Assembly: GCA_963575745.1 (NCBI GenBank)
Contig: CAUYUJ010020519.1
Location: 86,803-150,802 of the forward strand
Length of the DNA stretch: 64,000 nucleotides
DNA from: Prorocentrum cordatum
Taxonomy: Eukaryota; Sar; Dinophyceae; Prorocentrales; Prorocentraceae
Reading direction: 5' to 3'
Part shown: positions 1 through 9,180 of the stretch, piece by piece
How positions within the stretch are numbered: position 1 is the stretch's first letter
How the letters are laid out: the number at the start of each line of letters is the position of its first letter
Translations under genes and position numbers: made by a program
The notes under the pieces: generated by a model
Told to the model about the DNA's origin: nothing
What the model saw: only the letters and a program-made list of their open reading frames with translations
Databases searched by the model: none

Positions 1-405
1 CCTCAAGACGGCCCCAGGCAGTTCAAGATGGTCCCGAGACGGCCCGTGGAGGCCCCCCAAGACGCTTCCAAGAGGCCCCCCAGGAGACCCAAATCATTCA
101 AACATCGTAGGACAACCATAGGTGCTTGAATGCCTCGCCCTTTCGCTCCAAAAAGGCATCTGAGGACTCAGGATGGTCTCACAATAGCCTTAGACTACCA
201 GAGATACCCAAGGCTGTCCATTGGACCCCCCCAAACCTTTCACGATGGTTCCGGGACGGCCGAACATGGCTGCGGGATGGTCCTCGAGCCCGCCAAGACG
301 GCCCCAGATGACCTTCAAACTGCCCCAGACAGCTCCAGATGGCTACAGGACGACCCCACCACGCCCCAAAGAGGTTCCCAATAGGCTTCCAAGAGGCCCC
401 CATAG
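1..405 (+). repeat. Array of 10-11-bp AAGA/GGCCCC units (block 1)
   Basis: Degenerate units of the type ccaagacggcccc and ccaagaggcccc follow one another every 10-11 bp, interrupted by a less regular stretch near 90-230. The units contain no stop codon in most frames, so long open frames here are not evidence of a gene. Same family as the blocks near 8.2-10.9, 12.7-13.6 and 56-57.5 kb. Confidence 0.8.
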
Positions 406-520
406 AGAGTTCAGTTCAAGCTGTGTTGGCTTAAGAGCTCCCAACAGCTCAAGCGAGCAGAGATCATTTGTTGACGTGTCTTCCCGCTGGCTTTCGGCTG
501 CACGTTCGAACCGAGGTCTC

Positions 521-2212
521 ATGGTGCTCTGCGCTGCGTGCCAGTGTTTAGAAGGTACAGTGCAGGCCGCGGAGTGGTTGTCGGTTCCCGACGACGGCCC
601 ACCACATTTGCCCCAGTTGCAGGAGGTGGACGTGCCCGAGGAGAGGCAACAGTTGTGGGTCGAGCGCGGTGGCTTGGAGCTCGACCCGACGCTCGCGAGC
701 GGTGCCATGCTTCTCGTGGACGCAGGCTGGCTGGTTCAGCTGGCAAGATCGGGGGGCACCTTCTTGCCGCGGCAGACGCTGCCGGCAGCCGCTTTCACGC
801 CCCACAGCATGGTGAGAGCGGCTACTCAGCAGATACCGGAAACGAGCAAGAGGTCATTCAAGACCAACGAGGGAGTCTTCGGCGAAATATTGCGCATTGC
901 ATGCGTATCACATTGTTGGCTCCAGTCGCAGCACCCAGACCCGCGTGGATACAATCTACGGGTCTTGGCAAGAGCCCTGGCACTACTGTGTCGCAGCGAT
1001 ATGTTCTCGTCGGGCACCTGGGCGACGTGTTTGGATTTCTGTTGCTTGCACCAGTGTTGTCGAGACCGCGAAGGCATGCCGCAGCAGAGAAGTTTCAAGT
1101 GGCTTTCGGACGACCGTGGTTTTGAGAACAGGGCCGTCGGCCGTTTCGCTCGGGAGGAGACGTTATTCAGAGAGGCCCTGGATTCACTCGGGAGCTACTA
1201 CTCACACCCGAAGATCATCGTTCTGATGTTGACACAGTTTCCGCCCGACTATGATGACCCTGGCGTGTACGACGGCTCGGGAAACGTGAGCTCGTATATG
1301 GACCGAGGTTGGTGTTTCTTCGAGTTTACCTGCGCCACCATGGTCAAGTACCCCACGCTCATCTTGGACCTCGGGAGGGCCACAGGAGCGGAGGACAGTT
1401 TTCTGGAGTTCGTCGGCGAGGATGTGAATAGAATCAGCAACAATTGTTTGGCAAGCACATGTGCAACGAGACGCTCCGCCCCAGTCACCTCTGAGGCCTT
1501 TGAGGCGAGTCTCGAGAGCAAAAGGTTTACTACAGACAGCGTCGACAGGCTCAGGGTCGCCAAGCTCTACTCCAACACGCTCGCGTCTCGCATACATGCT
1601 GTCGAGGACCTCAACTATCACTCGCGTGGGTGGGGCGACTCCGAGGCGGGCCAGGTCGCCGACCTGATTGCTTGCGGCACGCCCAATCTGGTTGGGTTAA
1701 CTTTCTACAATAATCGTATCAGTGACAGCGGGCTCGCCAGGCTGGCGGACGCGCTGGCTGCCCCAGGCGGGCCGCAGAACTTACAGGGCATGTTTCTCAA
1801 CCATAACGCCGTTGGCGACCAGGGTGCCGCGCGACTTGCAGAAGCAGCGGCCGCGCCGGGCGCGCTGAAGGCGCTGCGGGCGATTGTTCTTGCTGGCAAT
1901 CGCGTCGGCGACGAGGGCGCCGCGCGGCTGGCAGCGGTCGCGGCCATGCCAGGCACCCTGCCAGCCTTGGAGGTCCTCAACCTCGAGGGCAACGTCATCG
2001 GCGATCGGGGCGCGCAGAGCCTGGCAGAGTCGCTGGCCTTTCCGGGTGCGCTGCCGGCGCTGAAGCGCCTCGTGCTCAGTGGCAACGCAGGCATCGGCGA
2101 GGCGGGCAGGGAGGCGCTACACGTCGCCTGGGCCGCGGCTTCGAGGCCCAGGGGTGGCGAGTTTCCGTCTGTGAGAAACCTGCAGATGCTGCAGGCGGGC
2201 CTGTTCGTTTAA
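521..2212 (+). CDS. LRR protein with N-terminal SHxW...RGWCxFE region
   Basis: Open frame of 563 residues ending in TAA. The ATG at 521 is chosen because the frame upstream (from 221) lies in repeat-derived sequence and has no better start. Residues about 125-270 hold a conserved-looking region: VSHCW, a Cys-rich stretch (LDFCCLHQCC), YYSHPK, then RGWCFFEF. I recognise this S-H-x-W ... W-C-x-F-E layout from predicted dinoflagellate proteins but cannot give it a named domain. Residues about 388-540 are five leucine-rich repeats of about 31 residues (pattern LxxLxLxxNxIGDxGAxxLAxAL), the ribonuclease-inhibitor type, which usually bind proteins. No signal peptide or membrane segment is seen, so a soluble intracellular protein is likely. 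No intron is needed. Function is unknown; protein interaction or signalling is inference. Confidence 0.8.
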   Translation: MVLCAACQCLEGTVQAAEWLSVPDDGPPHLPQLQEVDVPEERQQLWVERGGLELDPTLASGAMLLVDAGWLVQLARSGGTFLPRQTLPAAAFTPHSMVRAATQQIPETSKRSFKTNEGVFGEILRIACVSHCWLQSQHPDPRGYNLRVLARALALLCRSDMFSSGTWATCLDFCCLHQCCRDREGMPQQRSFKWLSDDRGFENRAVGRFAREETLFREALDSLGSYYSHPKIIVLMLTQFPPDYDDPGVYDGSGNVSSYMDRGWCFFEFTCATMVKYPTLILDLGRATGAEDSFLEFVGEDVNRISNNCLASTCATRRSAPVTSEAFEASLESKRFTTDSVDRLRVAKLYSNTLASRIHAVEDLNYHSRGWGDSEAGQVADLIACGTPNLVGLTFYNNRISDSGLARLADALAAPGGPQNLQGMFLNHNAVGDQGAARLAEAAAAPGALKALRAIVLAGNRVGDEGAARLAAVAAMPGTLPALEVLNLEGNVIGDRGAQSLAESLAFPGALPALKRLVLSGNAGIGEAGREALHVAWAAASRPRGGEFPSVRNLQMLQAGLFV

Positions 2213-2394
2213 GAGGGTTTCCGAATGCGCATTTTCTCTAATGTTCCCTTCTGCTCATGTGCACTCCCCCCCCTGAATGGTTTCCGAGAGTTGGCCCCGC
2301 AGAGTCCGGGATGTGGAGCGCAGGCCCCCGAGAGGAAGAGTTCCGCAGGCTTCGGCGCGGCCACGTCTAGCTCGCATAATCAGACTATTCCTCC

Positions 2395-2697
2395 GCCCGG
2401 GCATCCGGGCGGGCACCCGGGCAACCGGGCGCCCGGGCACCCGTGCGCCCGGGCACCCGTGCGCCTGGGCATCCGGGCACCTGGGCACCCGGGCACGGTT
2501 GCCGGGCATCCGGGCACCCGGGCATCCCGGCACCCGGGCATCCGGGCACCTGGGCATCCCGGCACCCGGGCAACCGGGGGCCCGGGCACCCGGGCACCCG
2601 GGCACCCGGGCACCCGCGGGCACCGCGGGGCACCCGGGCACCGGGGCACCCGGGCACCCGGGCACCCGGGCGTCCGGGCATATCCCGGGCACCCGGG
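2395..2697. repeat. CCGGGCACCC minisatellite
   Basis: About 30 tandem units of roughly 10 bp (ccgggcaccc, with variants ccgggcatcc and ccgggcacct). The units are stop-free on both strands and so create spurious Pro/Gly/Arg-rich frames. Confidence 0.95.
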
Positions 2698-3106
2698 AAG
2701 GAGGAGGGAGGATGATGAGGAGGAGGAGGAGAAGGAGGAGGAGTGAACGTCGGGCAGGCGTCCAGCGCAATCCGAGCCGAGGGTAGAGCTAGAAGGAGTA
2801 GGAGGTGGATGGGACCGGGAGGACCGTTTCGGCCTTTCGAAAAAAGCACCTCATCCATGTCCTCCTTCTCCTCCTCCTCCTCCTGCTCGTTCTCTTCCCC
2901 CTCCCCCCCATAATCAGACTATTCCTCCTCCGGCTCGGCTCGGCTGGGCCCGGCCCGGCTCGGCCAGCGGAGGAGGAGGAGGGAGGAGGAGTGGGAGGAT
3001 GAAGACAGGACAGGGGGGGAGTAGGACGAGGAAAAAGAGGAGGAGGAGGAGGAGGAGGAGGAGGAGGAGGAGGAGGAGGAGGAGGGGGAGAGAGAGTGAG
3101 GAGGCG
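2698..3106. repeat. Mixed GGA and TCC microsatellite tracts
   Basis: GGA-rich tract at about 2698-2745, a TCC tract at about 2855-2890, then a long GGA tract at about 2965-3090. Between them is unremarkable GC-rich DNA (gctcggctcggctgggcc). No gene is seen. Confidence 0.9.
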
Positions 3107-3227
3107 GGGAGGGACATGGGCAAGGGGAGGCGGATGAGGACTAATTACGTGGAGGAGCAGGAGCAGGAGAAGGAAGAGCAGGAGGAGGATGATGATGAAG
3201 AGGAGGAAGCGCAGGAGGAGGCCCGGT

Positions 3228-3665
3228 TCGCCTGAGACATCCTCAAAACTTTGGGTTCCGAGACGTCCTGACATGAGTTGGTCAGACCACTTTCGCCTGA
3301 GACATCCTCGAAACTCTGACCTCGGAGGTGCCCTGCCCCACGGTGGTCCGGGCACTTTCGCTTGAGACATGCTCGCATTGCTGGGTTCCGAGACGCCCTG
3401 AGGTGAGGTGTTCATGCCGATCTCGCCTGAGACATCCTGCGATCTCTGACCTTGGAGGTGCCCTGCCCCATGGTGGTCCGGGCACGTTCGCCTGAGACAT
3501 CCTCGCAACTCTGGGTTCCGAGATGCACTGAGCTCTGACTTCGGAGATACATTGCCCCAAGGTGGTCTGGCCACTTCCGCCTGAGACCCTCGCCACTCTG
3601 AGTTGCGAGATGCCCTGAGCAGGTGGTCTGGCCACTACCGCCTGAGACATCCTCACAACTCTGAC
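3228..3665. repeat. About 65-bp tandem repeat, seven copies
   Basis: Each unit opens with ttcgcctgagacatcct (at about 3228, 3292, 3357, 3421, 3488, 3577 and 3639) followed by either ctgggttccgagacg or ctgacctcggaggtgccctg. The two versions roughly alternate, so the array may derive from a dimer. Units diverge at many positions. Confidence 0.9.
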
Positions 3666-3707
3666 CTATTGGGGCCTCCGGGGGGGCCTCTTGGGCACTC
3701 TTGGCCA

Positions 3708-3806
3708 GGGCCCAGAAACAAAACCAGGCCAGGTCCCAGAAACAAAATCTGAAACGCCCCAGAAACAAAACTTGAAACACAACTTGAAACAAAACTCTTG
3801 AAACAC
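3708..3806. repeat. Short cccagaaacaaaa tandem repeat
   Basis: Four to six copies of cagaaacaaaa-type units, decaying into cttgaaacac units. No gene is seen here. Confidence 0.75.
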
Positions 3807-3879
3807 TTGTCCGGCTGTGGAGCCGCCTGTCGGGACACACCGCCCTATGCATGTGCGATGTTAGCCCATGCGCGCCCCG

Positions 3880-4153
3880 TATGATGCACACAAAGGGGGG
3901 CATGGTTGTATATCTGTATATCTGAGACCACAGCACACGTATACCTATGAATATTTGTGCCCTCGTATCATACGTACATGTATCTACATGCATTGTACAG
4001 CATCTTACGTAGGTGCATGTACATGCAGTGTGCCAATGTTTTCGTATGTGTATGCATATGCATGATACCACATCTACGTCTGTGTATGCATATGCATGGT
4101 ATAACATCTCACGCATGTGTATGTATAAGCATGGTAAACCATCATACGTATTT
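3880..4153. repeat. ATAC/ATGC-rich low-complexity tract
   Basis: Irregular alternation of purine and pyrimidine (tgtatatctg, acgtacatgt, atgcatatgcat) and clearly AT-richer than its surroundings. It runs directly into junction element A1, as similar tracts do at the related elements near 9.6, 11.9 and 56.0 kb. Confidence 0.7.
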
Positions 4154-4215
4154 ATACATATAACGGCGCACCGGGTCCGGGCGCCCGGGGCCGGCGCCGC
4201 TACCACAAATGTGGG
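4154..4215 (+). repeat. Junction element A, copy 1
   Basis: Starts atacatataacggcgcacc, continues with a GC-only palindromic core (gggcgcccggggccggcgcc), and ends with the small palindrome ccacaaatgtgg. It is nearly identical over 62 bp to 9574-9635. On the left is an AT-rich tract and on the right a 10-11-bp array, the same arrangement as at the other copies. Confidence 0.85.
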
Positions 4216-4219
4216 CTGC

Positions 4220-4447
4220 GGGGCCCTCTTGGTGCCCTCTTGGGGCCCTCTTGGGGCAATCTTGGGGCTCTTTGGGGGGGTCAGAGAGGTCTCTTGGGGC
4301 TGTTTTGGGCCTCGTGGCTCAAAAGAGGGGGGTCCTAAATTCGTCTCTTCCTTCTCTTGCTCCTCCTTGTCCTCCTCCTTGTCCTCCTCCTCCTCCTCCT
4401 CCTCCTCCTCCTCCTCCTCCTCCTCCTCCTCCTCCACCTCCTCCTTT
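4220..4447 (-). repeat. Short reverse array followed by TCC microsatellite
   Basis: At 4220-4320 are units of the cttggggcc type, that is, the 10-11-bp family on the minus strand. At 4355-4447 is a nearly pure TCC tract. Confidence 0.8.
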
Positions 4448-4593
4448 CCTCCGCGGCCCTGGCCTCCGCCCGCTCGGTAATCGCGTAAATGCGCAAAGTC
4501 GTAAACCAGCACGTGGCTCGTTACGCGTTTAACGCTGGGGCCGTTTCCGCGCAAATCGGCCAGTGCGGAGAAACCGTTACTTTTCGGGCGAAG

Positions 4594-4740
4594 AGAACTA
4601 TGCACATGCACCGATCTTGGCAAGGCCCATTTTTGACCCAGGATCGGTGCATATGCCTTCCTGGCCAAGGTAGGAGGGCGTATGCACCGATCCTGGGCTC
4701 AGGATGGGCCTGGCCAGAATCGGTGCATGTGCATAGTTCT
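4594..4740. repeat. 147-bp palindrome (fold-back element)
   Basis: Positions 4594-4615 and 4719-4740 are perfect 22-bp inverted copies (agaactatgcacatgc outward). The similarity continues inward through aaggccca and caggatcggtgcat, so almost the whole segment can fold on itself, and each arm holds its own gcaccgat/atcggtgc inversion. On both sides lie related copies of a cgcgcaNNtcggccaNtgcgg sequence (about 4546-4590 and 4797-4850), as if the palindrome had entered a duplicated region. No clear TSD is seen. Confidence 0.85.
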
Positions 4741-4919
4741 TTTTCCTCTAACTTTACGCGCAAACCGTCCGGTTTTCGACTTTACGGGTTTTCCCGTTTT
4801 CGCGCACGTCGGCCACTGCGGGAAAAGCGCTACTTTGCGCGGAAGCCGTCCGGTTTACGTCTTTACGGGTTTTGCTGTTTTCGTGTTTTTGGCGGGTCGC
4901 CCGCTTGCGGCTCCCCCAT

Positions 4920-5160
4920 TGCTCCTCGCCAGCACAGCGCCCCAGAGGGCCCCAATACAGCCCCAGAAAGCTCCAGGACGGCCCACGAAGGGCCCAAGAC
5001 GGCCCAAGAGAGTCCCCAAGACGGGCCCGAGAGGGCCCCGGAGGAGGAAAGCCATCATCGAATTCCAAGCTTTCGACCCCAAGTGGCTCCAGGAGGCGCC
5101 GAGAAGCCCCCAAGAAGCGCCCAGAAGGCTTTTTCCTTATTCCCAACCATCCTGTGGTGT
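4920..5160 (+). repeat. 10-11-bp array, block 2
   Basis: Units such as gccccagag, ctccaggacg and gcccaagacg recur every 10-11 bp. It contains the second core motif (gaaagccatcatcgaattcc, from 5047), also found at about 10020, 10363 and 10718. Confidence 0.8.
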
Positions 5161-5232
5161 TGGGCCCTCGTTTTGAAGAGACAGCGCCCCGTGTTCACTC
5201 CTTCCTTCCTTCCTCCCGCTGCCCCCTCCCTC

Positions 5233-7445
5233 GTCACCGCACCCATTTCGGCACACCCCTCACACGTTTCGTGGCCCCATAGGGAGCTCCACCGAAGGCC
5301 CCAGTGGCTGCGTTGGCATGGCGGCGCCGCACCCATTTCAGCACACCCCTCACACGTTTCGTGGCCCCATAGGGAGCTCCACCGAAGGCCCCAGTGGCTG
5401 CGTTGGCATGGCGGCGCCGCACCAATTTCGGCACACCCCTCACACGTTTCGTGGCCCCATAGGGAGCTACACCGAAGGCCCCAGTGGCTGCGTTCGCATG
5501 GCGGCGCCGCACCCATTCCGGCACACCCCTCACACGTTTCGTGGCCCCATAGGGAGCTCCACCGAAGGCCCCGTGGCTGCCGTCCGCATGCGTCCCGCAC
5601 ACCCATTTCGGCACACCCCTCACACGTTTCGTGGCCCCACAGGGAGCTCCACCGAAGGCCCCAGTGCTGCCGTCCGCATGCGTCCCGCACACCCATTTCG
5701 GAACACCCCTCACACGTTTCGTGGCCCCAAAGGGAGCTCCACCGAAGGCCCCATTGGCCGGCGTGCATGGCGGCGCCCGCACCCATTTCGGACACCCGTA
5801 CACGTTTCGTGGCCCCATCCCCATAGGGAGCCCAACGAAGGCCCCAGTGGCTGCGTTGGATGGTGGCGCCGCTGCCAATTTCGGCACACCCCTACACGCA
5901 TTCGTGGCCCCATAGGGAGCTCCACCGAAGGTCCCAGTGTCTGCGTTGGCATGGCGGCGCCGCACCCATGTCGGCACACCCCTCACACGTTTCGTGGCTT
6001 CATAGGGAGCTCGGCCGAAGGCCCCAGTGGCTGCGTTGGCATGGCGGAGCCGCGCCCAATTTGGCACACCCCTCACACGTTTCGTGGCCCCATAGGGAAC
6101 TCCACCGAAGGCCCCAGTGGCTGCGTTGGCATGGCGGCGCCGCACCCATTTCGGCACACCCCCACACGTTTCGTGGCCAATAGGGAGCTCCACCGAAGGC
6201 CCAGTGGCTGCGTTGGCATGCGGCGCCGCCACCCAATTTGCACACCCCTCACACGCTTCGTTGGCCCCATAAGGCGTTCCACCGAGGCCCCAGGGGCTGC
6301 GTTGGGCGGCGGGCCGCCCACTCATCTCGGCAACCCCTCACACGCTTCGTGGCCCCATAGGGAGCCTCACACCGAAAGGCCAGTGTCTGCGTGGCAGGCG
6401 CCCACCCATTTGGCACACCCCTCACACGTTTCGTGGCCCCATAGAAAGCTCCACCGAAGGCCCCAGTGGCTGCGGGCGCATGGCGGCGCCGCACCCATTT
6501 CGGCACACCCCTCACACGTTTCGTGGCCCCATAGGGAGCTCCACCGAAGGCCCCAGTGGCTGCGTTGGCATGGCGGCGCCGCGCCCATTTCGGCACACCC
6601 CTCACACGTTCGTGGCCCCATAGGGAGCTCCACCGAAGGCCCCAGTGGCTGCGTTGGCATGGCGGCGCCGCACCCATTTCGGCACACCCCTCACACGCTT
6701 CGTGGCGCCATGGGGAACTCCACCGAAGGCCCCAGTGGCTGCGTCAGCATGGCGGCGCCGCACCCATGTCGGCACACCCCTCACACGTTTCGTGGCCCCC
6801 ATAGGGAGCTCCACCGAAAGCCCCAGTGGCTGCGTTGGCATGGCGGCGCCGCACCCATTTCGGCACACCCCTCACACGCTTCGTGGCTCCATGAGGAGCT
6901 CCACCGGAGGCCCCAGTGGCTGCGTTGGCATGGCGGCGCCGCACCCATTTCGGCACACCCCTCACACGCTTCGTGGCCCCATAGGGAGCTCCACCGAGGG
7001 CCCCAGTTGCTGCGTTGGCATGGCGGCGCCGCGCACATTTCGGCACACCCCTCACACGCTTCGTGGCCCCACAGGGAGCTCCACCGAAGGCCCCAGTGTC
7101 TGCGTTGGCATTCCGGCGCCGCACCCATTTCGGCACACCCCTTACACGCTTCGTGGCCTCATAGCGAGCTCCACCGAAGGCCCCAGTGGCTGCGTTGGCA
7201 TGGCGGCGCCGCACCCATTTCGGCACACCCCTCACACGTTTCGTGGCCCCATAGGGAGCCCCTCCGAAGGCCCCAGTGGCTGCGTTGGCATGGCGGCGCC
7301 GCGCCCATGTCGGCACACCCCTCACACGTTTCGTCGCCCCATAGGGAGCTCCACCGAAGGCCCCCGTGGCTGCGTTCGCATGCGGCCACCGCACCAATGT
7401 CGGCACATCCTTCACACGTTTCGTGGCTCCATAAGGAGCTCCACG
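5233..7445. repeat. 90-bp satellite, about 25 tandem copies
   Basis: Unit anchors such as gcggcgccgcacccatttc recur every 90 bp (5321, 5411, 5501 and so on). The unit includes cacacccctcacacgtttcg and agggagctccaccgaaggcc. Because 90 is a multiple of 3 and the unit has few stops, it reads as a 30-residue repeat on each strand (for example FRHTPHTFRG on plus, HETCEGC on minus). Small indels shift the frame several times, most between 5750 and 6420. I treat it as satellite DNA rather than a gene, because several frames are open and none is favoured. Confidence 0.95.
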
Positions 7446-7452
7446 TCCACGA

Positions 7453-7693
7453 CTCGCGCGCGTCGCTGGGACCCTCTCGGGGCGATCAGCGCGCGTCGCG
7501 CAAACTCCGCGCTGCGCTATGCCCAGCGCCTCGCCCGCCCTTCGCCGCTTTTCCAGCGGCCAGAGCCAGGCGCGCTATCAGTTAGCCAGCAAGCACTGTC
7601 TGCCCTGCACAGCGGACGAACCGCGCGCGTCACTGTGACCCCTTCGGGGCGACCTGCGCGCGTCGCGAGGGCTCCGCGTTGCGCTGCGCCCGC
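7453..7693. repeat. Two direct copies of a 70-bp CG-rich segment
   Basis: Positions 7453-7525 and 7621-7693 share cgcgcgcgtc, cggggcga, gcgcgcgtcgcg and ctccgcg, with about 80 percent identity by eye, 168 bp apart. Confidence 0.75.
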
Positions 7694-8185
7694 AGCCTTG
7701 GACTTTGGAGTGCGCGGGCAAAGAGGAAGGAACATGAGGAGATGAAGCGGGCGCGATCCTCGGTGGGGCGTGCCGACATGGGCGTCGCGGCGCGCGGGCG
7801 CTGCCGTCGGGGTTCCCAGGGAAGCTCCCTGCGGAGGCTACATTCAGTGTCGCGAGTTCACACCCGGAGACATTTACACTAGGCGTATCCATGCTCGCAG
7901 TCATGCAAACAGAATCAATCGCACGCAGACTCATTCAGAATCAGACCCACTCGCGCTCAGACTCACCCGCGCTCAAGATTTCATACTCAGGCCGATCGTC
8001 ATCCGGTTCGTCTTCCGTTCGTATCGTGTACCCCGCCACACATGTCGGCACCCCCCTTCACACGGTTCGTGGCCCCGTAGGGCTCGCCACCGAAGAAGAT
8101 GTTCACAATAGCGGTACTCACAGCTGCATATGGTTGGGTCCTTCGCCAGGCTAATGTTTTTTTGCGTTCTCGTTGTTATGTGTTT
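7694..8185. other. No gene seen; isolated satellite copy at 8026-8100
   Basis: At 7890-7990 are loose actcgcgctcagactc-type repeats. At 8026-8100 is a single diverged copy of the 90-bp satellite unit (cacacatgtcggcacc ... cggttcgtggcccc), about 580 bp beyond the array. No convincing coding region. Confidence 0.6.
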
Positions 8186-8189
8186 CTGG

Positions 8190-8625
8190 CGCTAAAGCAC
8201 CGCCCAAGAGGCTCCCAAGACCGCTCCAAGACGGCCCAAGAGGCTGCCAAGAGAACCCCAAGACGGCTCGAGAGAGCCCCGAGACGGCCCTAGAATCGCC
8301 CAAAACGGCGGAAAAAGGTCCCAAGAAGGTCCCAATAGGAGCCCAAGAGAGGGAACGCGAACCGAATAATCAAGCTCTCCGCCCCGAGATGCCCCCAAGA
8401 GGCCCCAAGATGCCCCCACGAAACCCCCAAGAGGCCCCAAGAGGCCGCCAAGAGGCCCCAAGAGGCCCCCAAGAAACCCAAAAGAGGCTCCAAGAGGCCC
8501 CAAGACGACTTCAAGAAGGAGTCCAGGATGCTCCGAGGGGGCCCCAAGAGGCCCCCAAGAAAGCCCAAGAGGCTTCCAAGAGGCCCCCAAGCGACCTCAA
8601 GCAGCATCCAGGAGGCTGGAAAGAG
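8190..8625 (+). repeat. 10-11-bp array, block 3
   Basis: The clearest block. AAGA tetranucleotides start at 8407, 8429, 8439, 8450, 8460, 8471, 8482, 8492, 8502 and 8513, so spacings are 10 or 11 (or their double) with a mean near 10.6. The second core (diverged) lies near 8345-8390, and an AT-richer segment like the first core lies at about 8150-8200. Confidence 0.9.
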
Positions 8626-9180
8626 GCACGCAAGAGCCCAGCGGTCCAGGAGGGGGCCGAACGAACATTTCCAGCCCTGGGCTCTCAGAAGCCCAACAGG
8701 AACCCCCACGTAACTCGCAAGACCCCCCCCCCGACGCCTCCCGAGACGCCCAAAAGGCTTCCCAGACAGCCCAAGATGCAACAAAAAACTGCGATGCCCA
8801 GGGTTGCGTTCGGACAATCATTTCGAGACAAAGCCAGCCTTGGCCACGAAGAGCGCCTCGGAGGCGGAAAGGAGGGTCGTCCGGTTGCGGACCGGACCGG
8901 GCCGCAACTGGGCCCGGGGGCCCAGGGGCCCACGGGCCACGACCTCTACCACACATGTGTGGCCTGGGGGCCCGGCCGGACTGAGGGGCCAAAAATCGCA
9001 TCGGAGGGCGGTCCGATGAGCGTCACGGCGGCCCCAGCCAGCCGCCCACCACCCTGAACACGGCTTTGACGGATCGGATCACGGGACGTCTCCAACGGCC
9101 CCAGAGGCTTCGAAGACGCCTCGTAACCCGTGCAATTTGCCCCAGGAGGGCCCCGAGAAGCAAAAATAGCCTTGACGACC
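8626..9180. other. No gene seen; diverged junction-element copy near 8880-8960
   Basis: Mixed GC-rich sequence. Near 8910-8960 is gggcccgggggcccagggg followed by the palindrome ccacacatgtgtgg, which resembles junction element A without the AT-rich flank. Confidence 0.55.

Noticed and set aside
490-530. tRNA-like B-box (gttcgaac) near 503
   Set aside because: The flanking bases do not complete a B-box, and no A-box or cloverleaf is seen.
5318-7585. A 755-residue frame across the 90-bp satellite as a gene
   Set aside because: Other frames are equally open, and indels shift the repeat frame several times. Kept as satellite DNA.
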